Part shown: in pieces, positions 1-9,700 of the stretch
Layout: every line of letters begins with the position of its first letter
How positions within the stretch are numbered: position 1 is the stretch's first letter
NCBI GenBank assembly: GCA_029260795.1
Contig: JAJDCO010000105.1
Coordinates: 88,165-152,164, forward strand
Length of the DNA: 64,000 bases
Reading direction: 5' to 3'
Source of the DNA: Planctomycetota bacterium
GTDB taxonomy: Bacteria > Planctomycetota > OFTM77
Notes under the pieces: model-generated
Database searches by the model: none
Told to the model about the DNA's origin: nothing
What the model saw: only the letters and a program-made list of their open reading frames with translations
Made by a program: the position numbers and the translations under genes

Positions 1-2
1 TC

Positions 3-896
3 CAGGAGCTGGTCAAGATCCTGCCCGGGGGTGTGGAACGAACGACGCTCACGAGCACCTCGGTCGGAGACGGTGAGCCTCTGGGAGACGCTTGGAAGCT
101 GGCGCGGAAAAAGGGCGGGACGCTGCTGTCCCTGGGCCGTGGGACGTCGCCCCTCCACACCGTGAGCACCGCGACCGCGCAGCGAGCCTCGGCGCCCGAT
201 TGGAAGGGCGTCCAGCCAAGCTCTCTCCAGGATATCGCGACCTCGGCCAGCGGCCGGACTTTCGTCCTCGATGGGTTCGGTGGGACACAGCTACTCGAGG
301 TCGACCTCGGTACGGGTGAGGCGACCCTCGTTTCAGGCTCGGGCCGGGGCCAGGGAGGCGCCTTGATAACTCCGACCTATTTCGAGGTCTCCTCGAATGG
401 CGAGACGGCATGGGTCTGGGATGCCGGGTACGGGAACATCCTCGAGGTCGACCTCGCCACCGGAAATCGCCAGTTGTTCACGGGCAGCGGTCCGATCATC
501 GGAGTCGCGGGAGCGACCGCTCTGGACGAGGCCGGTGGCCGCCTGTTCGTCAGCGACGACAAGGCAAAGCCCCAGGTCTACGCCATCGATCTATCGACCG
601 GGGACCGGACTCTTGTGCCGGGAGGGCCGGGGAGCCGCCGTATCGCCGGCATGGCGTGGGACGCGGTCGCCGGGCGCTTGCTCGCCGTGAGCTCCGCGAT
701 GACCGCGATCGATGTCTCGACGGGCTCACGCACGGAGATCTCGGGCCCCAATCGCGGCCAGGGGCTCGCGATCACGACCGCCACCGACGTGATCTACGAG
801 GCCGACCGACAGCGTTGCTATGTGTCGTCTTTGTATGCGAGTGCCATCTTGATCATCGATCTCCAAAGCGGGGATCGTGCGATCTTCTCGAAGTAG
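3..896 (+). CDS. Beta-propeller repeat protein, 5' end outside the window
   Basis: The reading frame is open to the window edge, so the N-terminus is missing; a GTG at 33 is only an internal valine codon. The visible ~298 residues carry at least five copies of a blade-like motif of the form (E/A)(V/I)DL-x-TG-x-(R/A)-x-L-(V/F)-x-G (for example EVDLGTGEATLVSG and AIDLSTGDRTLVPG), spaced about 45-50 residues apart. This is typical of secreted NHL/YVTN-like propellers in planctomycetes and relatives. No catalytic motif is visible, so a binding or structural role is inferred. It stops 14 bases before an ECF sigma factor remnant on the same strand. The propeller call is fairly sure; the function is unknown. 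Confidence 0.75.
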   Translation, partial: QELVKILPGGVERTTLTSTSVGDGEPLGDAWKLARKKGGTLLSLGRGTSPLHTVSTATAQRASAPDWKGVQPSSLQDIATSASGRTFVLDGFGGTQLLEVDLGTGEATLVSGSGRGQGGALITPTYFEVSSNGETAWVWDAGYGNILEVDLATGNRQLFTGSGPIIGVAGATALDEAGGRLFVSDDKAKPQVYAIDLSTGDRTLVPGGPGSRRIAGMAWDAVAGRLLAVSSAMTAIDVSTGSRTEISGPNRGQGLAITTATDVIYEADRQRCYVSSLYASAILIIDLQSGDRAIFSK

Positions 897-910
897 ACCG
901 ATCTCCAGGT

Positions 911-1183
911 CGGTTGGGAAGGGAGGGCCGAGGGGATTGGCAGAGAGTCACGCTCGGTGCGTTGGATTCGGGAGAAGCCCTGGCCTTCGATCTGTTGGAC
1001 ATGGACGAGGCGCTCGAGAAGCTGACGGCTGTCGGCGAACGAGGTGCGAAGATCGTCAAGCTTCGGTTCTTCGGAGGGCTCGAGTTCCCAGAGATCGCGG
1101 AGCTCTTGGAAGTCTCACTCTCGACCATCAAGCGAGAGTGGCGCTTTGCACGGGCCTGGCTCGCCGCACGGATTGGAGAGTGA
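911..1183 (+). pseudogene. C-terminal remnant of a planctomycete-type ECF sigma factor
   Basis: Frame 2 reads WQRVTLGALDSGE, LDMDEALEKL, a region rich in VKLRFFGGLEFPEIAELL and then STIKREWRFARAWL before the stop. This matches sigma region 4 (the helix-turn-helix that reads the -35 element) of the ECF subfamily common in planctomycetes, whose members end in a KREWRxARAWL-like motif. Region 2, which binds core polymerase and the -10 element, is absent: the upstream DNA is coding for the propeller protein in another frame. A short product could begin at the ATG near 1001, but it would hold only region 4. A 5'-deleted remnant is the simplest reading; a free-standing region-4 protein is the alternative. 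Confidence 0.65.
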
Positions 1184-1219
1184 GACCTAACCAAGCAGGC
1201 TGGGAAGCTGGCGATCGCC

Positions 1220-2323
1220 TCAACGAGATCCCAGCAGGAATCGACCGGAGTCGACCGAGAGGAGCTCGGCGGCTTCGGGTGAGAGCGACTGGAGGCCCGT
1301 CAGCAGGAAGCGATTGCTTCCGACACCCGTAAGCGCCTTCGCCGTCTCGAGCGACATCGACTCCAGACCGCGCAAATCGATCACGTGACAGGGTGCCGCC
1401 GCAAGCGCGTGCGCCAGCTCGGGTGTGAGAGACACCAGCCCCTGCAGGTCGAGGAACTTGATACGCCAGTCTGCGAGGAAGGGGACGGCCTCCGCCGTGA
1501 TCTCGCGCACGCCGAGCAGCGACAGCTTGGGACGATCGAAGCCGGCGATCGCGCGGGCCCGGTCGGCATCGATGACCGCCAAGCCGTTGAGCGAGAGCTC
1601 CCACGTCGCTCCCCGCATCAAGACGGAGACGACCTCGGCCGAGGGCTTACGGAGCCCGTCCAGAGCCAGCTCGGTCTCGAGGCGGAACGTTCCCCTGGTG
1701 GCGAGGGCCTGTGCGGCTTCCAGGTCGAGTCGCTCGACGGCGCACAGGTAGAGGTCGCCATGAGGATTCCAGGTCACGAGCTTTCTGGCCTCGATTCCCG
1801 AGAGGGTCTTCAAACCGTTCAGGTAGAGCTTGGAGGCCGAGAACGAAGCCACGGCGCTCCAAGCCGCCGGCTGGATCGTGCGCACGTCCGGAAGGAACAG
1901 GCGACTCCCGTCCCACTCTCGGATCAAGTCGGCGGTTCGTGCGTCGAGGTGCTCGAGCCCGTTCAAGAACAGGGCGCGCTCCGGGGCGTTCTGGGACGCA
2001 TAGCGTGCGCGGTAGAGCTCGAGGGACTGCGTCTCGGGTAGGCCGGTGCGCGCCTCCCAGGAGAGCTCGAGCTGCGCATTCGAGTAGGCGACCAGCTCGT
2101 CGACGGTCCGCAACTCGGGGTCGGTCGAGTGATTCTCCTCTGGGACGACACTCTCGGTGACCGGCGTCGGAGCGGGCTCCGGGCGCACCGGAGTCTCACG
2201 GCAAGCGCTTCCGATCGTTCCGCAGAGCATCCCGATTGCCAGCGTCGTTCGCGTCATCCTCTCGGACGATGGTTCGTACCCGCTAGCCGCGTTCGATTGA
2301 GTCTTGGTGGCGAACGTGCTCAT
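1220..2323 (-). CDS. Leucine-rich-type repeat lipoprotein
   Basis: A 367-residue protein built of about ten degenerate 22-26-residue repeats with the core L-x-L-x-GL-xx-L-xxx-xA-xx-LA (for example LYLNGLKTLSG and LSLNGLAVID). This repeat type is seen in PVC-group proteins and probably forms a solenoid. A hydrophobic stretch at residues 23-40 ends in Cys41 (IGSAC), which suggests a lipoprotein signal. Two starts compete. The ATG at 2323 overlaps the stop of the upstream giant protein as ATGA and has a GGAG 5-6 bases upstream, so I chose it. The ATG at 2257 gives a more typical signal peptide but has its purine run directly against the start codon. The overlap implies translational coupling with the ThuA/LamG protein. 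Function unknown. Confidence 0.7.
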   Translation of the reverse strand: MSTFATKTQSNAASGYEPSSERMTRTTLAIGMLCGTIGSACRETPVRPEPAPTPVTESVVPEENHSTDPELRTVDELVAYSNAQLELSWEARTGLPETQSLELYRARYASQNAPERALFLNGLEHLDARTADLIREWDGSRLFLPDVRTIQPAAWSAVASFSASKLYLNGLKTLSGIEARKLVTWNPHGDLYLCAVERLDLEAAQALATRGTFRLETELALDGLRKPSAEVVSVLMRGATWELSLNGLAVIDADRARAIAGFDRPKLSLLGVREITAEAVPFLADWRIKFLDLQGLVSLTPELAHALAAAPCHVIDLRGLESMSLETAKALTGVGSNRFLLTGLQSLSPEAAELLSVDSGRFLLGSR

Positions 2324-5300
2324 CGTGACTCCAACCTGTGAATCGTCAAGAAGAGATCGCCATCGAAGTCCGAGCCCTGCGCGTCCTTCAGCTCATAGTG
2401 CATCTTCATCTGCATCACGGGAGCCCGAGCCGGAAAGCGCAGGTGAACGGTACGCGCATCGTCGGACAGTGAGACGCGCTCGAGCGGAACCGGGTCGTGA
2501 CCTTCGACGTCGGGCCGCTCGAGCGACCAGTGCTTGGACCCGTAGCTGCCAGAGTAGCGATAGCCCCAGCGCTCGATGTCGTAGCGGCTCGCCTCGACGG
2601 CAGACTCGGCATCGAGTGGCTCGCTGAACGTGATCGACAGGCCGTCCTCGGTCGCGGCGAACGCCACCGGAAGATGCAGAGGCTTCCCCGTGTATCGCAC
2701 GCGCTGCAAGCAGCCATCCTTCGCGGCGGCCGTCTGCCAACCCTCGAGCCCGACCACGTACAGGTGCCCGTCCTGGGAGCGAAACCGTCCGCGGGCGGCG
2801 CCGGATTCGAACTCGACCGGAATCCGAATCGCCGCTCCCTGGACAGTGTCGCCCACCGTCTGCCGCAGGACCAGGTTGACCGTGCATTGTCCGTACGACA
2901 GGTGGAGGAGCTCCCCGCCGAGGTCTCCCCAGCTCTTCTCCGGCACCCAGGCCTGGCTGCCGGCCGAGTTGTCGAGGTCTCGGGGCATCCACATCAGCGG
3001 CGGCTCGTAGCGCGGCTCAACTTCCGGGTCGCGCTGCGCCGGTTGGAATCCGTAGAAGCCGCCGGGCCGCGCGATGTCGAGGCGAGTGACGGGAACCCAG
3101 TTCCCTTCGTTGTCGGCGGTCGTGATCACGTCGCCGGGACCGATGCCCAGGCCGTTCGTGTGGCGATAGCCTGTGGCGACGACGTCGATCCTCGAGCCGT
3201 CGGGCGCCACCTTTAAGAGCGCGCCTCCATGCGCCGTGCTGCGATCCCCGCTCTTGACGAAGTAGAAGTTGCCGGCCGAGTCGCACTCGAGGTTCATCGC
3301 ATAAGCATGATCGGCGCCGGGCACCTCCAGCAGGTTGCAGAGGTTCTCGTAGTAGTCCGCCTCGCCGTTGCCGTCCCGATCATGCAGCACCGTGATCTGA
3401 TCGCGGCCGAGCACGTGAATCTTGCCATCGACCACCTTCAACCCCAGCGGCTGGTAGAGGCCGGTCGCGAATCGATGCCACTCGAGTCGCTCGAGACCTT
3501 CATCGACGCCCTTCACGATCCACACGTCGCCATGCGCCGAGCAGACGACGACGTCGCCGTTGGGCAAGAAGTCGACGCCGCTGAGGTAGAGCAACGCGCG
3601 ATACGGGTTGTCGAAAGGAAGCGTCAACGTATCGACAGCGAACGCACCTGTCTCGTCACCCCAGCGGCCGCGCGTGATGATCGGCGCCCATCGCCTCGCC
3701 TGTGGATCCCGGACTCGGGTCCGCAGATCCGGGATGTCGGTCGAGGTCAGCAGCGAAGCGGCGAAGCGCGGCAAGTCTTCCGAGGGCCCCGTCCAGATTC
3801 GCACTCGAGCTCTTCGCGAGTCTCGAGACGGCGCGACGACCAGCGTGACGCGTGAGCCGCGTGCCTCCAAGCGGACCGCGGGATCGTTCGCCGACAGCAG
3901 CGTGGCAGTGACCGTGCCGTTCGACTCGATGACCATCATCTCCTGTTCGCCGATGCGGCGCCGCATCGGCGAGGAGTCGCCCTCACAGATCAGAGCACGG
4001 TGCGAGTGCTGGGAAGGGGCGATGTCCCAAGTCCTCGAGAAGGACGTGAAGCCGCCGATCGTCTCGGCCCAGGGGGACTCGAGGATCGACGTCCCCTGAA
4101 CGTCGAGGGAGAGCACGACTCGCTCGCCCAACAAGTACAGCCCTTGGTATCGAGCCCAGTCGGTCGGCAGCGGCACGCGTCGATTGGGACGCGGATCTTC
4201 GAAGGAGTCGTCTCTCGACCAGCCGGGTTCCTCGCGCGTGAAGAAGTCGGGGGACGCTCCGATCGAGGGGGCTCGGAGCAACCCGAAGCGTGCCGGGCTG
4301 AGCTCCAAGAAGGCGCCCTTCCAGCCGGCACTGCATCGAAGCAGAGCCGTATCGAAGAGAACGCCGGCATCGCCCGCCTCGCCGACTCGGATCGCGATGC
4401 CGCGGGGCGTGATCGGGAGGCCGCGTGGTCCGCGGATGTGGATCGAGTGGCTCAGGAACGAGCCACTGTCCATCCGCTGGTTGCGGTCGTCGATCCAGTC
4501 GTCGTCCGACTCGCGCTCCCAAGCGTCCGCCTTGTACTGGGGAGCAGGCCGGGGCGTCCAGGCGGGATCGACCCGCGGCGCTCGGTCCAGCGAGTTGCCG
4601 AGGGGAGACAGATCCCGATAAGGGTGATCTCCATCGAATCGCCACAGCCCGATGGTGTGACGGTCGACGGTGAGGGGACCGCGCGGCATGGGCACGGGAT
4701 CGAAGGCGAGGCTCGAGATCCGCACCTCGTCGATATGACCGCGGCAGGGCACGACGCGATAACCCCGCGCCTCCGCCATCCCGAGCATGAGCGGGCCATC
4801 GATCGAAACGTGCTCCGGCCGACGCCGAACGTCTTGCTCTCGGACGAGCTGGCCGCCGACCCAGAGCTTCACCCGATCGCCATCGAAGGTCATGGCCACG
4901 TGATGCCAAGATCCGTCAGTGATGACGCGCTCCGACACGATCTCGGATGGCTCGAAGCCCGGCAGGTAGGCGCTGAAGGCACCGCTTCCCGCGTAGGAGT
5001 AGATCTCCCAGTGAGTCGCCGACTCCTTGATCTCGTTCGCGACCAGAACGTTGAAACCGCTCGCGTCGTCGAGCCTCGCCCAGCACTCGACGGTCAGGGG
5101 GGGCTGGCGATAGGCAGGCCGGGCCGCCAACACCAACGGCTCGGGCTGGGCGTCGAACGCCTGACCGTATCGTCCGTCCTCGATGATCGTGCCGACTCGA
5201 TCGCTCGGGGGCTCTGGTCGAGGCAGCTGAAGGAGGTAGCGACGAGCCGCCCAGGTCGTGCCACGACGGATGAGCGCTGCAGTGCCTTCGCTTCGGATCG

Positions 5301-6759
5301 ACTCAGCCGCATGACCCAGGGCCGTCTGGAAGACGCGGCCCGGCCCGGACTCGTCCGCCCAGGCCAGCGGCGTCGAGGCGCCTGTCACCTTCGAGTGTGC
5401 GGTGACGAGCGGCGTCGCCGGTCGTTCTCCCACCTGCCGAAAGTAGAGCTCATCGGTGGTGGGCCAGGCCAACAGGCCTTCGGTGATCGCGTGCGGCTCG
5501 CCGATCTCGACCGTGAACGGGCCATAGGGATCGTGTCCGCTGGTCGCATGATCCCAGATGCGCGGCACGATCCGCTGGCGATAGGCCGGCCAGTCGGAGG
5601 CCTCGGCGCCGGGGAGCGAGTGATGAAAGGCGCCGTTGGCGAAATGGACGACGGAGATCCCGCCGCCACGTTCGAGAAGCGCGAGCAATCCCCGCTGCGC
5701 GGCTTCACTCAGGCCGGGCCGCTCCCAGTTGCAGTAGTTGAGCACCAGCACGTCGGTCTCGGCGAGGGCGTCTGTCGCCAGCACCTCGACGCCGGTGAGT
5801 GTTTCGATCTGGAATCGCGGGTCCCGCCCCAACACCTCCTGCAGTGCTTCCGTCGTCGCTCGCCAGTCATGGGCGGGATGATGGTGGCCAGTGAGGATCG
5901 CGGCCCGGATGCGGTCGGACTCGCGGTTGCTATCGACACCTCCGGCGGGAATCTCTTGGCGCGTCGTCCAGGCGATGGCGTTCAGGAGCAGCTTGCGGAA
6001 CGAAGGATCGAAGTAGTTCTCGAAGAAGTGGCCACCCGTGAACCCGAATCCACGCCCTCCCTCCGAACGCTCGACCGCCCAAGCCACGACCTGAGGACCG
6101 ACGCCCGGGATGTCGGCCGTCAGCACGGGGCGCCACCGTGGATCCTCCGGGCGGAATCGAATGTCGTGATAGAACTCGTCCCGCAGGGTGAAAGGCGTCA
6201 GGCCGCGCGCGATCGGATGGTCGTGGGGAGACAGCTCGGCCGTGGCCGTCGTGATCCGCGAGGCCCAGTGACGGGGCGGGGGACCGCTCTCGTAGTCGAA
6301 GTGTCCGCCGATCCATTCCAAGAAGCGGTCGCCGGCCTTCTCTCGAGGAACGAAGGTCGTCCAGTGGATGGCCACCAGGCCGATCCCGCGGCGCATCAGT
6401 CGATCGAGTGTTTCGAGCCGCTTGCCGACGAGCAGCGGATGATCCGCTTCGCGTTGATCAGAGCCGGCCGAGATGACGACGATCGTGCTCGCATTCTCCA
6501 GAGTCGAGGGATCCGACGGCCAGCCACCCAGGTGCGTCTTGACCGAGAGTCGCGGACCGTCGGCCGCCATTCGCAACCCGTGGGCGAGCAGCAGCACGGC
6601 CTTCTCGTACTCATGAGTGCCGCGGGGGTGATCATCGAGCTCGCCCGCGATGAGGACGACTTCGGGAAGCTCTTGAGCAGACACCGTCGCGGTGAGGCAC
6701 ATCAGGCAGAAGGATGCTGCGGCAATGCGGAGAGAGGCGAGCATTCGGCAGATCTCCAT
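2320..6759 (-). CDS. Giant secreted ThuA-ThuA-LamG-DUF6797-propeller protein
   Basis: About 1479 residues. A signal peptide (ending near TVSAQ) is followed by two ThuA-like (glutamine-amidotransferase-fold) domains at about residues 30-290 and 300-540; by a LamG/concanavalin-like domain at about 550-720 (TVECWARLD and DGSWHHVAMTFDG); by a DUF6797-like domain at about 760-900 (GSFLSHSIHIRG and TPRGIAIRVG); and by a six-bladed-propeller region of the PVC membrane-bound dehydrogenase type (FLPNGDVVVCSAHGDVWIV). No CxxCH haem motif is present. Such assemblies are expanded in Planctomycetes and Verrucomicrobia and are thought to act on carbohydrates; substrate unknown. I chose the ATG at 6759 because a longer frame back to 6828 would overlap the upstream CHAT gene and bury the signal peptide. 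The stop overlaps the next gene by four bases. Confidence 0.85.
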   Translation of the reverse strand: MEICRMLASLRIAAASFCLMCLTATVSAQELPEVVLIAGELDDHPRGTHEYEKAVLLLAHGLRMAADGPRLSVKTHLGGWPSDPSTLENASTIVVISAGSDQREADHPLLVGKRLETLDRLMRRGIGLVAIHWTTFVPREKAGDRFLEWIGGHFDYESGPPPRHWASRITTATAELSPHDHPIARGLTPFTLRDEFYHDIRFRPEDPRWRPVLTADIPGVGPQVVAWAVERSEGGRGFGFTGGHFFENYFDPSFRKLLLNAIAWTTRQEIPAGGVDSNRESDRIRAAILTGHHHPAHDWRATTEALQEVLGRDPRFQIETLTGVEVLATDALAETDVLVLNYCNWERPGLSEAAQRGLLALLERGGGISVVHFANGAFHHSLPGAEASDWPAYRQRIVPRIWDHATSGHDPYGPFTVEIGEPHAITEGLLAWPTTDELYFRQVGERPATPLVTAHSKVTGASTPLAWADESGPGRVFQTALGHAAESIRSEGTAALIRRGTTWAARRYLLQLPRPEPPSDRVGTIIEDGRYGQAFDAQPEPLVLAARPAYRQPPLTVECWARLDDASGFNVLVANEIKESATHWEIYSYAGSGAFSAYLPGFEPSEIVSERVITDGSWHHVAMTFDGDRVKLWVGGQLVREQDVRRRPEHVSIDGPLMLGMAEARGYRVVPCRGHIDEVRISSLAFDPVPMPRGPLTVDRHTIGLWRFDGDHPYRDLSPLGNSLDRAPRVDPAWTPRPAPQYKADAWERESDDDWIDDRNQRMDSGSFLSHSIHIRGPRGLPITPRGIAIRVGEAGDAGVLFDTALLRCSAGWKGAFLELSPARFGLLRAPSIGASPDFFTREEPGWSRDDSFEDPRPNRRVPLPTDWARYQGLYLLGERVVLSLDVQGTSILESPWAETIGGFTSFSRTWDIAPSQHSHRALICEGDSSPMRRRIGEQEMMVIESNGTVTATLLSANDPAVRLEARGSRVTLVVAPSRDSRRARVRIWTGPSEDLPRFAASLLTSTDIPDLRTRVRDPQARRWAPIITRGRWGDETGAFAVDTLTLPFDNPYRALLYLSGVDFLPNGDVVVCSAHGDVWIVKGVDEGLERLEWHRFATGLYQPLGLKVVDGKIHVLGRDQITVLHDRDGNGEADYYENLCNLLEVPGADHAYAMNLECDSAGNFYFVKSGDRSTAHGGALLKVAPDGSRIDVVATGYRHTNGLGIGPGDVITTADNEGNWVPVTRLDIARPGGFYGFQPAQRDPEVEPRYEPPLMWMPRDLDNSAGSQAWVPEKSWGDLGGELLHLSYGQCTVNLVLRQTVGDTVQGAAIRIPVEFESGAARGRFRSQDGHLYVVGLEGWQTAAAKDGCLQRVRYTGKPLHLPVAFAATEDGLSITFSEPLDAESAVEASRYDIERWGYRYSGSYGSKHWSLERPDVEGHDPVPLERVSLSDDARTVHLRFPARAPVMQMKMHYELKDAQGSDFDGDLFLTIHRLESR

Positions 6760-6791
6760 CGGATTCGGAACTCGGAAACGACGGGTACGGC

Positions 6792-9700
6792 TCAATCGGG
6801 ATCGCCACTGAGCACCCAGCCCGCCCAATCGCGTGTGCGGTAGGCGGGCCGCCCGGATTCGTCGACCCGATCACGCAATGAGCGCTTCGCGTTCCAGAGA
6901 GCCTCGGCCTTCGAGTCACCTTCGATCCACAGGCGGCGGTAGAGCTCGCTCATGAGGACTTGCGTCGGCTCGTCGGGGACCTTCCAGAGCGAGGTGATCG
7001 CGGTGCGAGCGCCCGCGGCGTGCAAGGACTGCTGCAGCGAGGCGATTCGCTGGCTCTCGAGCTGCTGACCCACGTTCGACTCACAGGCGGACAGAACGGC
7101 GAGCTCACAGGCCGTGAGATCGAGAGCGCGCAGCTCCTCGCCCGTCATCACGCCCCAAACCCGCCCGTAGGAGTCGGGAGCTCCATTGGCTCCCGCGAAG
7201 GCGATCCCGCAGAGCAACGCCGGCGCGAGCCCCTGGACTTGGTCGCGCAGAGAGGTAGAAGACTCGAGGCCGAGGACTTCGTCCACGGTACGCCGCGCGT
7301 CGGGCCGAGAGATGCCTTCGGGTGCATACCAGGTGTGAGTCGCCAAGTGGATGAAGCGAGCCGAGGGGGCGAGGGTCTCGAACGAGCTTCGGTCGGCGTC
7401 ACTTCCCAAGAGCAGGTGCTGCACGGCATCGGGAAACGCCTCTCGGAACGCGGCCCCGATGGCCAGGGTCTCGTTCTCAGTGGCGCCGAGCGTCGGAAAG
7501 GACCCTGTCGAAGTCGACGCCGACCCGCTGCGCAAGAGAGCCACCGCCGCTCCCCCCTCGGAGCGGGGCTTGACTGGCGAGGTCGCCGCCGAGAGGTCGT
7601 ACGCGATGCCACCCATGGCGAGTAAGGACGGTGTCGATCGAAAGGGCGCGCGATCGAGCGTGAGCTCGGAGAGGCTGCTGAGGTGGACCACCTCGAGTTG
7701 GTCGCCGAGCACGGTGTCGCCCAAAGGCAAGGCGTCGATCGGAACGCCATGCAGAGAGCCCGCGGACACGATCCACAGCCGTTTCGCTTCTCCGAGCTCG
7801 GGTCGAAGTGGATCCAGCACTCGTTGGCGAAGCGACTCGCCCAGGAGCTCGGCCATCGGGCTCCCCGACGGGTCGGCGAGAGCTGCTCGCCAGCTCGTGA
7901 TCAGCGAGTCGATCGACTCGGCGGGCCCCAGCTCCAGACGCTTCAAGGGCTGTCCCGGACGGACCACCCAAGCGAGGTATCGCGGCTTCTCATCCAGTCG
8001 CTCGCCTTCGATCTCGACCTGGTATGGGGAGTAGCGCCAGAACGCGATGCCGGCCTCCGCAGGTCCCATTCGCGCCGCGATGGCCTCCACCTCGGGCTGG
8101 GGGCGCCAGGTGGCCGGCCCGACCGAAGTCGTAGTCGAGACGCGGTCGACGAGCTCCCGCTCGAGGCGGTCTCGCTCGCGGAGCGCGCGAGCAAACTCAC
8201 CGGACTCGGCGCTTTCCGCCGAGCTCGCGAGTCGGGAGACCTCGCGCGAGGCGATCTGGATGCTCTTCAGGAGCTGGGCGGCGCTCTCGTCGGACCGCAG
8301 GGCACGGGCGAGCCGAGCGGCCGTATTGGGACCGCTTCGAATCGTCTCCGCCATCGAGAAGACCTCGCGCTCCGTCTCCTCATGACCGGAGTCACGGTCC
8401 CCGACCTGGGAGAGCGTGAGGGCTACGCGGATCTCGTTTCCGAGCGCCTGGCCCAGCAAATCGAGCTCGCGCTCCGACCGGCCTCCGAACCTTTCGGCGG
8501 CGGCTCGAATCGAGCGCGCCAAGAGCCGGACATGCTCGCGGCCGCTCTCGATCTCTCCCAGCTCGAAGAGATTGACCGCCAAGGCCATCTCTGCCCACTG
8601 GCGTGAGCTGCTGTCGAAGGCTCGTCGGTTGCGATAGACCGCGAGCACGGTCTCCTGAAGCTCTCGCGCCCTCTGTCGCTCTCCGAGACTTTGGAGGCTG
8701 AGCGATAGGTTGAGGCGGGCCAATTGAATCTCGGGATGATCGGGAGTGAGCGTGGCCAGCTGCTTCTTCAGGACGTCCTCTTGGATCATCCGGGCGGTGG
8801 TCGTGTCCCCGAGACCCTTGAGGGTCGCGGCGAGGTTCAAGCGGGCGAGGAGAAGCGAGGGGTGTTCGGCGGGATATATGCGCTCGTAGACCTTCACGAC
8901 GCGCTCCTCGAGGGAGAGAGCGACGTCGAACTCACCCGACCGCTTCAGGTTGGCCGCCAGGTTGAGCCGGGCGGTCTGGAGATCCGGGCTCTCCTCCGGC
9001 TGGGTGGCCGAGAACACGGCCAGGGCTTCCTCCAAGAGTCCGCGCGCGCTTCGCTCGTCACCCATGAGTGTGAGCGCGGTGGCGAGGTTCGCCCGGGCGC
9101 GGATCAGCTCGGGGTGATCGTTCGGAAGGATCGACTCCAACTGTTCGACGACCCGCTCGAGAAGCGCGCGGGCCTCCTGGAGGCTTCCGAGGAGAGCCAA
9201 CATGCCGCCGAGTCCGGACTGGGCATTCAGGAGGGAGAGGTCATTCTCGGGGCGGTGCTGAGCGTGGGCCACGATGGCGTCACGGATTCGATCGTGGGCC
9301 TCTCGAATACGGCCGTGGTCGTAATCGATCGCGGCGATCTGGAGAGCGATCGACAGTATGGGCTCCGAGTTTCGAGGCAGCACGCGCGTTTGGTACTGGA
9401 AGAACTCGAGGAACGCTTCGCGAGCCGTTCCGAGGTCGCCCAGCGCTTTCAGCTCCCAGGCAAAGTTCTCGAGTTGGAGATGGACCATGAGGCTGTTGTT
9501 CGGCCCGGCCAGCTCCCGCAAAGCCTCGAACCCCTCCCGCAGCCTCGCGCGTGCCGCGTCGGCGTCTCCGGCAGCGACGAGCTGTCGTGCCTCGATCTGC
9601 ACTTGGCCGGCCGCAGCGGCGGCCGCGTTCGTCGCCTCGGTTTCGATCGACTCGACGATCCGTACCGAGGCCGAGCCCACCGCGTCGGGAGGCTTGGCGT

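Noticed and set aside
4000..6843. 947-codon open frame on the plus strand
   Set aside because: Antisense shadow of the ThuA/LamG gene in GC-rich DNA; low-complexity Arg-rich product without family motifs.
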